Below, one piece after another: positions 51,772 to 62,300 of a stretch of 64,000 bases of DNA (the first letter of the stretch is position 1; each line of letters begins with the position of its first letter). The DNA is from Opitutaceae bacterium UBA2377 (GTDB taxonomy: Bacteria > Verrucomicrobiota > Verrucomicrobiia > Opitutales > Opitutaceae). The notes below the pieces were generated by a model, which worked only from the letters and a program-made list of their open reading frames with translations, ran no database searches and was not told where the DNA came from. Location of the stretch: assembly GCA_002344205.1 (NCBI GenBank), contig DDSZ01000039.1, forward strand, positions 239,192 to 303,191, given 5' to 3'. The translations under genes were made by a program, and so were the position numbers.

Positions 51772-54129
51772 ATGGATTCTGCCCCTTCTAAGCCCGCCCA
51801 ACCCACGCCCCTTGATTGGTTTTTCCGGGCACTCGGCTTCATCACGATGTGTCTGATCGCGTTCACGCTGCCGCAATTTCCCGCGATGGAGCTTGATGCC
51901 TCGTGGCGCATGGCGATCGGCCATTTCTTCATGGAAGGCCGGCAGTTCGGCACCGAGGTCGTTTTTACCTATGGACCGCTGGGCTGGGCCATGGGCAAAA
52001 CCTACTGGGGCAGCCACTGGGGCGCGTTGATTGGCTGGCATGTTGTGCAGGCCGTGGTGTTCACGGCCGTCGTCTTCTGGCACGCTTACCGCCTGACGGG
52101 CTACTCCCGCGTCTTCTTCTTCGTTTTCTTTTTCCTGCTCGGGCTGACCTACCAGGACGCGATGCACCAGACCATCATGGCCTTCGCCGGTTTGGAGCTG
52201 ATCCGCCGCAGTCACACACCTTGGCGCTGGAGTTCGCTCGCGCTCATCGCATTGCTGGTGGTCCTTTCGTTGGTGAAATTCACCAACCTGCTGCTTGGCT
52301 TTTTCCTCGTGCTCATGGCCGGAGCCTTGGGCCTGTGGAGCACCCGGCGCGCCGCCGCCCTGGTCGTGCCCGGCGTTTTCCTGGGGCTGTTCATCCTCGG
52401 CTGGGCGGCCTGCGGACAAAATCCCCTCAACCTGCCGGCCTACTTCATCAGCTCATGGCAGATCAGCCAGGGTTATCAGGATGCCATGGGACTCTCCTGC
52501 CCTCCGGGACAACTTTATCGCGGACTCACCGTCGCAGGACTGGTGGTCGCCTACCTGGGACTGAACTTCTTCACCGCCACCGACCGGATCCGCAATGGCG
52601 CCCTCACGATCGGCGCCTTGGCCCTGCTTTACCTCAACTGGAAACACGGCTACATCCGCGCCGACGGGCACCAAATCGGATTCTACTACGCAGCCCTCAT
52701 GGTGATCGTGGGCGCACCGCTGCTGCTTGAGGATTCCCCCGTATGGCGCTGGCTGAAGCAGACGCTGCTCGTGGCCGCCGGACTGCTGGCCGTCATCAGT
52801 TGCGATCTGGTGTTGCCCGGGCTGGTGCGCGGCACCTTGGACAACGCCCAGCGCACGGTGAACCAGCACACCGGTTTCTTCCTCGGCGCGAACCACGGCC
52901 GGGCAATTTACGAAGGCAAATGGGAAGCCGAGCGCAACAACTACGACCTCAGAAAAGTCCGTGAAACCGTCGGTCGGTCCTCCCTCGATGTGCTCGGCTT
53001 CGAACAGGCCATCGCACTCTACAACCGCTTCAATTATCAACCGCGCCCGATCTTCCAAGGTTACTCCGCCTACACCCCCTATCTCGCCCGGTTGAATCAC
53101 GATTATTATGCATCGGACCGGGCGCCGGAATTCGTGCTCTTCAAGCTGCAGACCCTCGATGGCCGCCTCGCCATGATGGATGATCCCCATGTGCTGCGGC
53201 TGCTCGTCCAACGCTACACCTACCTGTTCTCCGAGCAGGGCTTCGCCCTCTGGGCGCGCAAATCCGGTGAGTTTGATGCGTCGGCCTTCGAACCCACGCC
53301 GATTCGCGAAGCCAAGGCCAGACTGGGCGAGGATATCAGCCTCGAAGACCTCAGCGACCGCAACATCTGGGTCGAGATCGACTATCGGTTCAACCTGCTG
53401 GGCAAGCTCCGACGCTTCCTTTTCCGGCCGCCGCTCGTCAATCTCCGCATCATCGATGACAAAGGCCGCGAGTCCGTCCATCGCCTGCCCCAGCCCATCG
53501 GCCGGGCCGGCTTCATGCTGAACCCCGTGGTGGACGACATGCTTTCCTACATGCATGCCGCCGGCGGCAATCCGCCGCGCCGGGCCGCCCGCATTCGCGT
53601 GGAGACCGCAGCCCAGAACATCGACTGTCTGGCCAAAGACGTGGCGGTCCGCTTTTATTCGCTGCCCGCTTCCGACGCCGGGAAGGACTACTTCAAGAGC
53701 GCCGACCGGGCCAAGTTTCACATGTTCTCCGAGGCGCCCATCTCCTACGAGGCGCTCAACCCGCCCAACGAGGATATCATCGACCAGCGCGCCGTGATGA
53801 TCATGCACGCGCCCAGCCAGATGACCTTCGAAGTGCCCGCCGGTGCCACCATGCTCCAAGGCGACTTCGGCTTCGTGACCGGAGCCTACACCATGGGCGG
53901 ACGCACCAACGGCGCCATCTTCACCGTCTATTGGACCGACGGCGCCGAGCGCATCGTGCTGCATGAACGCCACCTGAACCCCGTTGCAAATCTCAACGAC
54001 CGCGGCCTCCAGCATTTCTCCTCCAAGCTGCCCAAAGGCACAGGCCATGTCACCATGCGCATCGATCCCGGCGAGCACGGGGAATACGCCTTCGACTGGA
54101 CCGGTTGGACGGGCATCGAGTTCAAGTGA
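51772..54129 (+). CDS. GT-C-like membrane protein with C-terminal NGAIF/NDRG module
   Basis: 785 aa and co-linear with the preceding gene. ELDASWRMAIGHFFMEG carries Asp42, FGTEVVFTYGPLGWAMG follows, and about ten TM helices lead into a soluble half with DVLGFEQAIALYNRFNY and FQGYSAYTPYLARLN. The C-terminal module is present but diverged: MHAPSQMTFEV, TNGAIFTVYW, RHLNPVANLNDRG, DWTGWTGI. Here the usual TDG is TNG and NPADRG is NLNDRG. The external part also contains an extra stretch (EAPISYEALNPP) absent from the neighbour. It is a tandem duplicate that may have changed specificity. The gap before it (47 bases) has no clear promoter. Confidence 0.8.
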   Translation: MDSAPSKPAQPTPLDWFFRALGFITMCLIAFTLPQFPAMELDASWRMAIGHFFMEGRQFGTEVVFTYGPLGWAMGKTYWGSHWGALIGWHVVQAVVFTAVVFWHAYRLTGYSRVFFFVFFFLLGLTYQDAMHQTIMAFAGLELIRRSHTPWRWSSLALIALLVVLSLVKFTNLLLGFFLVLMAGALGLWSTRRAAALVVPGVFLGLFILGWAACGQNPLNLPAYFISSWQISQGYQDAMGLSCPPGQLYRGLTVAGLVVAYLGLNFFTATDRIRNGALTIGALALLYLNWKHGYIRADGHQIGFYYAALMVIVGAPLLLEDSPVWRWLKQTLLVAAGLLAVISCDLVLPGLVRGTLDNAQRTVNQHTGFFLGANHGRAIYEGKWEAERNNYDLRKVRETVGRSSLDVLGFEQAIALYNRFNYQPRPIFQGYSAYTPYLARLNHDYYASDRAPEFVLFKLQTLDGRLAMMDDPHVLRLLVQRYTYLFSEQGFALWARKSGEFDASAFEPTPIREAKARLGEDISLEDLSDRNIWVEIDYRFNLLGKLRRFLFRPPLVNLRIIDDKGRESVHRLPQPIGRAGFMLNPVVDDMLSYMHAAGGNPPRRAARIRVETAAQNIDCLAKDVAVRFYSLPASDAGKDYFKSADRAKFHMFSEAPISYEALNPPNEDIIDQRAVMIMHAPSQMTFEVPAGATMLQGDFGFVTGAYTMGGRTNGAIFTVYWTDGAERIVLHERHLNPVANLNDRGLQHFSSKLPKGTGHVTMRIDPGEHGEYAFDWTGWTGIEFK

Positions 54130-54154
54130 AGCCGCCGGAACCAGAATCCCGCTG

Positions 54155-57100
54155 ATGCCATCTGTCGTCAGCAACCGTGTCTGGCTTTGGACGGCGCTCA
54201 TGTTGACCGCCGTGAAGCTCTGGCTCACCGGCGGCCAGACGATTTACGCCATCGGGCCGGCCTTCCATGACGACAAGCTCTTCGTCAGCCTCGCCGCGCA
54301 CATCCTCAATGGTGACTGGCTCGGTCCTTACAACCAGTTCACCTTGGCCAAGGGCCCGCTGTTCTCGCTCTTTCTTGCCGGCGTTTTCTGGATCGGGTTG
54401 CCCCTGATACTCGTCCAGCAGCTCGTCTATGCGGGTGCCTGCGCTGTCGTCACGCAGTCGCTCGCCCCTTGGCTGCGATCCGCCCCCGCCCGCTTTTTCC
54501 TCTATCTCGTGCTCCTGTGGAATCCCATGAGCTACGACGCCGGCAATCTCGGCCGGCTGATGCGGCAGAATATCTACACACCGCTGGCCCTGCTGGTGAT
54601 CGCCGGCCTGGTGCAGCTCTTTCATCGCCGGCGCGAATCTTGGCGGCGCCAATTTGGTCCGGCCGCCCTCGCCGGCACGGCCCTCGGCTGTTTCTGGCTC
54701 ACACGCGAGGAAAGTGTCTGGCTGTTGCCGACCGTCGGGCTGTTATTGGCCGGAATTGCCGCATCGCTCGGGCACGACATCGTCAACCGCTGGCGCCCGC
54801 TTGCGATCAGCCTTGGTGTTTTTTTGGCCACGACCGCCCTCCCCCTTCTCGTCATCTGTTCGCTCAATTACCGGCACTACGGCTGGTTCGGCACCGTTGA
54901 GTTTCGCGCCACCGCCTATCAGGATGCCTATGGCGCGCTGACCCGGATCAAGGCCGGGCCCGACCTGCCTCAAGTGCCAGTGACCCGTGATGCACGCGAA
55001 CTAGCCTACGAGATTAGTCCTGCTTTCGCGCAACTCCGCCCTCACCTTGAAGGAGCGGTCGGGGATCACTGGATTGAACGCGACCTCTTCCCGGCGGAAG
55101 CACGGCAGATTCGCGGTGGATGGTTTGTCTGGGCCATCCGCGACGCCATGGTGGCCGCCGGGATCGCCACCGATGCCGCCGCCACCTTGGAACACTACCG
55201 GCGCATCGCCGACGAAGTGAACGCCGCGTGCGACTCCGGCCTCGTCGCCGCCCGCCCGGCACGTTCCGGTTTCATGCCTCCGCTGGGGCGGGATCTGATC
55301 CGTCCCCTGTTCGACGGCGCCATCGAATACGGCGCTTATTTTCTCTTCTTCAAAGGCTTCACGGCCCATGCCCCCGACAGCGTCGGCGACTATGCCGACC
55401 TGAAGCCGTTTCGCGATCTCGTCGGCATGCGGCTCAGTCATGCTCCGCGCTCGCCCGATCCGTTCCCCCCCAACCAAGGCAGACAGGCTGGAAAGCAGGT
55501 GGAATGGCTGGAGCAGATCGGCCTGAAATCCGGCGTGGCGCTCGGCTGGCTTGGACCCTTCGTGTTGTTGCTCGGCCTGATCCGCACCATCGAGTCGCTC
55601 CTCGAACGTCGGTTCACGTTTCTCCTTTGGTTTGCGCTCGCCTTGTTGGCTGCCTGCGGGGCCTACCTCGCCATCAACGTGCTGGTGCATGTCACCTCGT
55701 TTTACAACATGAGCCCGGCGGCGATGGCTTCGGCCTATCCGCTCTACCTGCTGGCCCTGGCCGCCATCGTCACCGATGCACTCACCGCTTGGTGCCGCCC
55801 CGCGATCGCCGCGGCCGCCGCCCAATCTGCCAGTCCCTCCCGCTGGCTCTGGGTCGCCGCATCCGGCGTCGCCCTCATCGTCTGGGCCGCCCGATTGGCG
55901 GAAATCCACTTTTTCGGCAGCGACGTCGCCTACAACGACCAGTGGTATATCGAAGCGGCCCAGATCATCGCCCCATGGCTGAACGGCACCCTGCAACTGC
56001 GCGACTTCTTCGCCCCTCACTTTGAACATGTGCTCGCCTGGACCCGGCTGCTTGCTTGGCTGCAAGTGGTGGTGACCGGGCGCTGGGACCCGTTGGTCCA
56101 GACGACGGTCAACGCCTGTCTGCACGTCGGCTTCATCTGGCTTGTCGCCCGCTGGGCCATCAAGAACCTCCGCCCCGTGCCCGCTGTCTTGGTCATGGTC
56201 ACCTTGATTCTCGGCGGCGCGCTGCCCCACGCTTGGGAAAACATCGCTTGGGGCTTCCAATCTCAATTCCCGCTGGCCTTGGTTTTTCTCTTTCTGCACG
56301 TGCAGGGAGCCTGCACGCATCCGCCCGGCAGCAAGGGCTGGTGGTGGGCCCAAGCCGCCGCCGCCGCCGGCCTTTTCACCTTGGCCAGCATGTGGCTGGC
56401 CCCGTTCGCGGTGGTTGTTTCCTGGCTCTGGACCGGCCCGCGGCGCTGGCGCGAGCATCGCGTGCCCCTGCTCATCACCGCGCTCGGCGCGGGCCTGCTC
56501 GTGCTCATCAAACTGCAGCAAGCCGGCGGCGGCGCGTTCTCTCAGATCGTTCAGTCTCCTTTCGGGTTTCTCCACGCCAGCCTGCACTTGCTCGGCTGGC
56601 CCAGCGTGCTGCCCGGCGCCGCCGCCATCATCCATCTGCCTTGGCTTGTTCATGCCCTCCGGCTGCGCAACCAACCGGCGGTCACACCGGTTGACCGCAT
56701 CATCTTTGCACTCGGCCTGTGGAATTTCACCCAAGCCTTTGGCCTGGCCGCTGCCCGCACCGGGGACACCAACGACTTTGTCTCCCGTTACGGTGATTTG
56801 TTGTTTGTCGGCGTGCTGGTGGGCGCCCTCGCCCTGCCGCGCCTCATCCCGCCAACCGGCCGGTTACGGGCTGTTTTTCTGTTGCTCGCTGTGCTTTGGG
56901 GCGGATTGGCGATCGCGGGCTTGGTGCGCAACAGCACCCAGGGCCATGCGCACTACTTTCACCTGCACGCCGGGCAAAACGCCGAGTTCCGGCGCACCGC
57001 GGTGCAAAGCTACCTCCAGTCCGGCAACCGCGAGTTGCTCGAAAGCGCCACGGCCCGCTGGGTGCTTTGCCAGGAACCGGACCTCGTCACCGGTCTGCTC

Positions 57101-58012
57101 GACCAGCCGCAGTTCAGTGCGCTGCTCCCGCATTCGGTCAACCCATCTTCACCGCCGGATGCCATCGGCAGTTTCGTTCGCCACTTGCAGGCCCGCTGGA
57201 CCTGGCTGCTTGCCGGCGGCATCGCTCTCTTGGGGCTGGGCCTTGTCCTGATAGCCCGGCACGGAACCGCGCTCCAACCGCTCCAACCGCTGGCCGATGC
57301 CAAAGACCCTTGGCGCCTGCGCTTCGCTGGCGGGGTTGCTCTTCTCTCCCTTGCTTTCGCCTCCACTTGGGCGGACCCGCTCGCCTTCAACAGCGAACGC
57401 CGCTGGCAGCGGCTGCTCGGTGGCGATCAGGCCATCAAAAACCTTGCCTTCGATTTTGTTTATCCCGCGGAATTCGGTCCCGAGCGCCTGCAAGGCGCCG
57501 CTCCCATCCACCCGGAAATTCTGCGCAACCAATTTTACGGCACGGCACCCCAAGGCCCCGGTTACACCGGCACGGTGATCAGTTCGCCCTTCCCCCTGAC
57601 CTCTCCGTGGCTGGTCGTGCCTTACGCCGGCTATCCCGTCGGCGACGGCAACGGTCTGCGCATCCGCCTGCTTGATGCCCAAGGCCGCGATACTCCCCAG
57701 GAAATCGGCTGCCATGGCCCCAATATCGACGGCATCGGCTACTGGTTGGTCGATGTGCGTGAATATCAGGGACGCCAGGCCCGGCTCGTGCTCTATGACG
57801 GCCGCACCGAAACCTTGGGCTGGGTAGCCGCAGCCCCGCCTATCCCGACCGACGACACCTCGCTCGCCGTGAAATTGGAACAGGGGCTGCGCAACGAAAA
57901 GCACGCCGGCCTGCACCTCTCCCTCATGGTCATCGCCGTCGTTGCTCTGTTGTGCACGGCCGTCTGCTGGAGGCAACGGCGCCGGCCGCAGCCAGCACCC
58001 GCCGGTCAATAG
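54155..58012 (+). CDS. Giant GT-C-like protein with two membrane modules
   Basis: 1285 aa. Module A (about 1-555) begins with TM1, then FHDDKLFVSLAAHILNG (Asp39-Asp40), FTLAKGPLFSLFLAG, a cluster of TM helices with FWLTREESVWLLP, an external loop with WFVWAIRDAM, and a last TM pair. Module B (about 561-1285) restarts with a TM helix and YNDQWYIEAAQIIAPWLNG, DFFAPHFEHVLAW and PHAWENIAWGFQSQF, about ten TM helices, a soluble domain (about 1090-1235) and a final TM helix plus basic tail. Each module has its own acidic first-loop motif, so this looks like a fusion of two GT-C-like units. Module A is homologous to module A of the gene at 59321. Transferase activity is inferred. ATG 54155 lies 25 bases after the previous stop. 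Confidence 0.75.
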   Translation: MPSVVSNRVWLWTALMLTAVKLWLTGGQTIYAIGPAFHDDKLFVSLAAHILNGDWLGPYNQFTLAKGPLFSLFLAGVFWIGLPLILVQQLVYAGACAVVTQSLAPWLRSAPARFFLYLVLLWNPMSYDAGNLGRLMRQNIYTPLALLVIAGLVQLFHRRRESWRRQFGPAALAGTALGCFWLTREESVWLLPTVGLLLAGIAASLGHDIVNRWRPLAISLGVFLATTALPLLVICSLNYRHYGWFGTVEFRATAYQDAYGALTRIKAGPDLPQVPVTRDARELAYEISPAFAQLRPHLEGAVGDHWIERDLFPAEARQIRGGWFVWAIRDAMVAAGIATDAAATLEHYRRIADEVNAACDSGLVAARPARSGFMPPLGRDLIRPLFDGAIEYGAYFLFFKGFTAHAPDSVGDYADLKPFRDLVGMRLSHAPRSPDPFPPNQGRQAGKQVEWLEQIGLKSGVALGWLGPFVLLLGLIRTIESLLERRFTFLLWFALALLAACGAYLAINVLVHVTSFYNMSPAAMASAYPLYLLALAAIVTDALTAWCRPAIAAAAAQSASPSRWLWVAASGVALIVWAARLAEIHFFGSDVAYNDQWYIEAAQIIAPWLNGTLQLRDFFAPHFEHVLAWTRLLAWLQVVVTGRWDPLVQTTVNACLHVGFIWLVARWAIKNLRPVPAVLVMVTLILGGALPHAWENIAWGFQSQFPLALVFLFLHVQGACTHPPGSKGWWWAQAAAAAGLFTLASMWLAPFAVVVSWLWTGPRRWREHRVPLLITALGAGLLVLIKLQQAGGGAFSQIVQSPFGFLHASLHLLGWPSVLPGAAAIIHLPWLVHALRLRNQPAVTPVDRIIFALGLWNFTQAFGLAAARTGDTNDFVSRYGDLLFVGVLVGALALPRLIPPTGRLRAVFLLLAVLWGGLAIAGLVRNSTQGHAHYFHLHAGQNAEFRRTAVQSYLQSGNRELLESATARWVLCQEPDLVTGLLDQPQFSALLPHSVNPSSPPDAIGSFVRHLQARWTWLLAGGIALLGLGLVLIARHGTALQPLQPLADAKDPWRLRFAGGVALLSLAFASTWADPLAFNSERRWQRLLGGDQAIKNLAFDFVYPAEFGPERLQGAAPIHPEILRNQFYGTAPQGPGYTGTVISSPFPLTSPWLVVPYAGYPVGDGNGLRIRLLDAQGRDTPQEIGCHGPNIDGIGYWLVDVREYQGRQARLVLYDGRTETLGWVAAAPPIPTDDTSLAVKLEQGLRNEKHAGLHLSLMVIAVVALLCTAVCWRQRRRPQPAPAGQ

Positions 58013-58112
58013 CGTAGCGGGGGCCTGTCCGACCGGGTGCCAGCACGGGGGTTCAAGGCCCTTGTTTTCCTCAGGCCTCTTTAACCGGACATTTCTGTCT
58101 TTGCTCCCGCCG

Positions 58113-58135
58113 GCCTGCTTGCTTTGCTCGCAGGC
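58113..58135 (+). other. Small hairpin just before a GTG start
   Basis: GCCTGC (58113-58118) and GCAGGC (58130-58135) can pair across an 11-base loop. The hairpin ends 1 base before the GTG at 58137 and 22 bases before the GTG at 58158. It could hinder initiation at 58137 and favour 58158, or regulate translation. A 6-bp stem in GC-rich DNA is often chance. Confidence 0.25.
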
Positions 58136-58136
58136 T

Positions 58137-59324
58137 GTGTCTGCCTCCGAATCATCCGTGACCCCCGACCTTGAACTGACCGTGGTCCTGCCCTGTCTCA
58201 ACGAGGCCCTAACCATCGAGGGCTGCGTGCGCGAGGCGGTGGAAGCGCTGCAAGCCGCCGGCATCTCCGGCGAGGTGCTGGTCGCCGACAATGGCAGCAC
58301 CGACGGCTCGCAGCAGCTCGCCAGTGTCGCTGGTGCCCGGGTGGTGCCCATCGCCATCAAGGGCTACGGCAACGCCCTCCGCGGCGGCATCGCGGCGGCC
58401 CGCGGCCGCTACATCCTTATGGGCGATGCCGACGGCAGTTACAACTTCGCCCACCTGCCGCGCTTCGTCGAGCGCCTGCGGGCCGGGGCCGATCTCGTCA
58501 TGGGCAACCGTTTTCTCGGCGGCATCGAGCCCGGCGCCATGCCGTGGAAAAACCGCCACATCGGCAACCCCCTGCTCTCTTTCATCGGCCGTTTGTTTTT
58601 CCGCACCGGCATCGGTGATTTTCATTGCGGCCTGCGCGCCTTTTCCGCGGCGGCCTACCGGAAGATGGATCTGCGCACCACCGGCATGGAGCTGGCCTCG
58701 GAGATTGTGATCAAATCCGTGCTCTTCGGCCTGCGCGTGGAAGAAGTGCCGACCGTGCTACGCAAGGACGGGCGTGACCGGCCGCCCCACCTGCGCCCAT
58801 GGCGCGACGGCTGGCGGCACCTGCGCTTCATGCTGCTCTTCAGCCCGCGCTGGCTGTTCTGGTATCCGGGCATTCTGCTGATGGCGGCTGGCGGCATCCT
58901 GGGCGCCGCGTTGCTGCAGGGGCCGGTCACCCTGGGCCGCGTCACGCTCGACGTGCATACACTGCTCTTCGCCGCCGTCGCCGTGCTCATCGGGTTTCAG
59001 GCGGTTTCATTCGCGGCCCTGAGCAAATTTTTCGCCATCCGGGCCGGGCTGCGCCTGCCCGAAGCGGGCTTCGAATCTTGGTTCCGGCACGTCAGCCTGG
59101 AGTCCGGCCTCATCGTGGGCGGCATTCTGGTTCTGGCCGGCCTCGCGCTCTCCGCCGGCGCCGTCGGTATCTGGGGTGGACAGGGCTTTGGCGCGCTGCA
59201 ACCAACCGCCACGCTCCGCTGGGTCATCCCCGGGGCGCTCTGCCTCGTGCTGGGCTGCCAGATGATCCTCACCAGTTTCTTCCTCGGCGTGCTGCGCCTC
59301 GATACCCGCGATAACCTCTCATGA
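58137..59324 (+). CDS. Membrane GT2 glycosyltransferase (polyprenyl-phosphate type) with four C-terminal TM helices
   Basis: 395 aa from GTG 58137. The GT-A domain has VVLPCLNEALTIEGC, VADNGSTDGSQ, KGYGNALRGGI and MGDADGSYNF with the DxD near 100, then DFHCGLRAF and RPWRDGWRHLRFML, typical of the DPM1/GtrB-like group of membrane GT2 enzymes. Four hydrophobic segments fill the C-terminal third (about 240 to 385). It should make a polyprenyl-phosphate sugar for GT-C enzymes such as its neighbours on both sides. No ATG exists upstream within the 124-base gap, so GTG 58137 or GTG 58158 must be used; I list the longer. Its stop overlaps the start of the next gene (ATGA), which strongly links it with that GT-C-like protein. 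Confidence 0.87.
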   Translation: MSASESSVTPDLELTVVLPCLNEALTIEGCVREAVEALQAAGISGEVLVADNGSTDGSQQLASVAGARVVPIAIKGYGNALRGGIAAARGRYILMGDADGSYNFAHLPRFVERLRAGADLVMGNRFLGGIEPGAMPWKNRHIGNPLLSFIGRLFFRTGIGDFHCGLRAFSAAAYRKMDLRTTGMELASEIVIKSVLFGLRVEEVPTVLRKDGRDRPPHLRPWRDGWRHLRFMLLFSPRWLFWYPGILLMAAGGILGAALLQGPVTLGRVTLDVHTLLFAAVAVLIGFQAVSFAALSKFFAIRAGLRLPEAGFESWFRHVSLESGLIVGGILVLAGLALSAGAVGIWGGQGFGALQPTATLRWVIPGALCLVLGCQMILTSFFLGVLRLDTRDNLS

Positions 59325-62300
59325 TCGCTCTGCGGCGCATCAATCCCTGGTGGTGGATCGGCGCCGGCCTCGCCCTCACCGTCGCCAAACTTTGGCTGAG
59401 CCGCGGCCAGGGCGTTTATGCGCTCGAAGCCGGGCACGACGACCTGCTTTTCCTTCAGCTCGCGCAGCAGTTGGTGCAAGGCAACTGGCTCGGAGCCTAC
59501 GACCAGCTCACCCTCGCCAAGGGACCGGCTTATCCCCTGTTCATCGCCGGTGCCTTCCTGTTGGGCATCCCGTTGTTCGTCGCCCAGCATTTGTTTTACG
59601 CCGGTGCCTGTGCCTTGTTCACCCAAGCCTTGCGCCCGGCCATCGGCCAAGCATGGGCCCGGCTCACCATTTTCGCGCTGTTGCTTTGGAACCCGATGAC
59701 CTTCGACGCGCCGGCCATGGGGCGCGTGTTGCGACAACACCTCTACGGTCCGCTCGCACTGCTGCTCTTCGCCGGCTTGATTGCCCTCTATCTGCGGCGC
59801 GGCGAAGCAAGCCGGCGCCAATTGCCCTGGGCCTTGTTGCTGGGAACTGCCGCCGGATTCTTCTACCTCACCCGCGAGGAAGTGCTCTGGGTCCTGCCCA
59901 GCATGCTGCTGCTGACCGGCGCCTGCCTGCTGGGGGCCTGGCGGCTGTCCCAGGCCGCTCTTCGCCGCACCGGCGGCCTGCTGGGCTGCGCGTTCCTGAC
60001 CGCCATCCTCCCGGTTTTCCTCGTATCGCTGCAAAATCAACGCGCCTACGGCTGGTTTGGCACCAGTGAGTTCCGCGCCTCCGCCTTCCAAGACGCCTAC
60101 GGCGCCATGCTGCGCGTGCAAGCCGGGCCGGAACTGCCCTTTGTCCCGGTCACCCGCGAAGCCCGCGTAGCCATGACAGCGGCGAGTCCCGCCTTCGCCA
60201 CCCTGCAGCAGCAGTTCGACTCAGGCATCGCTTTGGGCTGGGCCGGAGCCTCGGAATTCCTCACCCGGATTCCGCCCGAGCAGGAGCAGATCGGCGGCGG
60301 TTGGATGGTGTGGGCCCTCCGCGATGCCGCGGCCCAGGCGGGCTACCACACCGATGCGGCGCACGCGTTGAAATTCTACCGGCAACTGGCCGATGAACTG
60401 AACCAAGCCTGCGACGACGGCCGATTGCCGGCCGGCCCGCGACGCAGCGGCTTTATCCCGCCTTGGCGGGATGTGCAGACCGATCCGTTTTGGCGCACGG
60501 CGCGCGAATTCGGGGACTTCGTCATTAGCTTCCGCCATTTCAGCGCGAAGCCGCCACCGAGCTCGGGCTCCCCGGAATCGCTGAACCTGTTCCGCGACCT
60601 GACGCGCGAACGAATATCGCCGCCGGAAGGCGAACTCGATGTCGTGGGCGCCGCACGCTACATTCTCAACCTCCGCAAGGTCGAATGGCTGCACGCCACG
60701 GGCCGCGCCCTGCGCCCCATCCTCTTGTGGTGCTTTATCCTTGCCCAAACCGTGAGCCTGATCCGCCTCGTGGAACTCGCCCTGCGCCGCGAGTGGAGCT
60801 ATCCTTTCACCGTCGCCTTTGCCGCTTGGGGCGCCTGCGCCGCTTCGGTCATCATGCATGCGATGATCCAGGTCTCGGCCTTTCCGGTCAGGACGATTTC
60901 CTCCTTCGCACCGATCTACCCCTTGCTGCTCGTTTTCATGGTCGCGGCATGGTGGGATGCGGCCGGCGCGTGGTGGCCGCGCCTGAAAAAGCACCCAGAT
61001 ACGGCTGACCCAACGCCGTCCTCATTGCCGGCACCGGACATCGCTCCGGAGGCGCGCATCCGGCGGACCCTGCCATGGCTCGCCGGCTTGGCCGCGCTTC
61101 TGCCTTTCCTGATTTGGCACCGGCAATTCGGCGAACTCTTCTGGTTCGGCGACGATCTTTTCCTCATCGACCAGATGGCTGCCATGGGCTTCTGGCCGTG
61201 GAGCGGGCGCGTGTTCGCCGAGAATTTTGTCCCGCTTTTCAAGCTGCTCTGGGGCGGTGCACTGCTGACCTTTGATGGCAACTACCGGGCGATGCTCTGG
61301 CTGCTGTGGCTGACCCATGCCCTGAACACCGCCATTCTCGCCCGCGTCTTGCAGCGCGCCTGCCTCCCTTGGTTCGCCACGCTGTTCACCCTGATTCTCT
61401 TTGCCCTGACACCGGCCAATCTCGAAACCCTTGGCTGGTCGGTGCAATGGTCGGCTGTGCTGGCCACCGCTTTCCTGCTCCTGGGCCTGCTCTGGCATCA
61501 GCGTTTTTCCGGGGGAATCGAAGGCTTCAGTTGGAAATTGCATCTGCCGCTGGCCTTGTTCGCCGCGGCGAGCGCCTGCTCGTTTTCCCGCGGCGTGCTC
61601 ACCGGACCGGTGCTGGCCCTCGCGCTCCTGCTGCCAGCGTGGGGACAGTGGCGGATCCGACCGTGGCTGGCGCGGCTTCCTGGAGCTTTGCTCTGCCTGC
61701 TTCCGGCCGTCGCCGTCGCCCTTGTCATCAGCCTGAACTCCAGCGGCAACCATCGAAATCTGGGCGGCCACTGGGGCGAAGTTTTGGACTTCAGCCTCGG
61801 ATATTTTCTTTTCAACCCCGGCTACGCACTGCTCGGCGAATACTCCCTGCATCCCGCCGCCCTTTTGCTGATCGCCGGGCTGAAGCTGGCCGTGCTATTC
61901 GCGGGCCTCTGGATCAGCCGGGGACCGGTGCGCCTGCTTCTGCTCCTCCTGCTGGCCTACGATCTCGGCAATGCCTTGCTCATCGGCGTCGGTCGCTTCC
62001 ACACCGGGTTTCTGGCCTCCTTGAGTTCGCGTTATCAATACAGCTCGCTCATCGCTACCCTGCCCTTTGTCGGCCTGCTGCTCAGCCACGCGTTGGACCG
62101 GTTGGGACACTCCTTCGGCGCGAAGTCGCAGCGCTGGGCCGTCGTTGTGCTCTCCGGCCTGATCGTCGCTGCCTGCCTGCGCGGCTGGCCGGCGATACTG
62201 GCCGGCTTCACCGGCTGGCGTGGCACCGAACTGCGCGTCCTTATCAACGCTCCGGCGACCGATGATCCGACCGTTCGCGTGCCGGCGCTGGAGTTTATGC

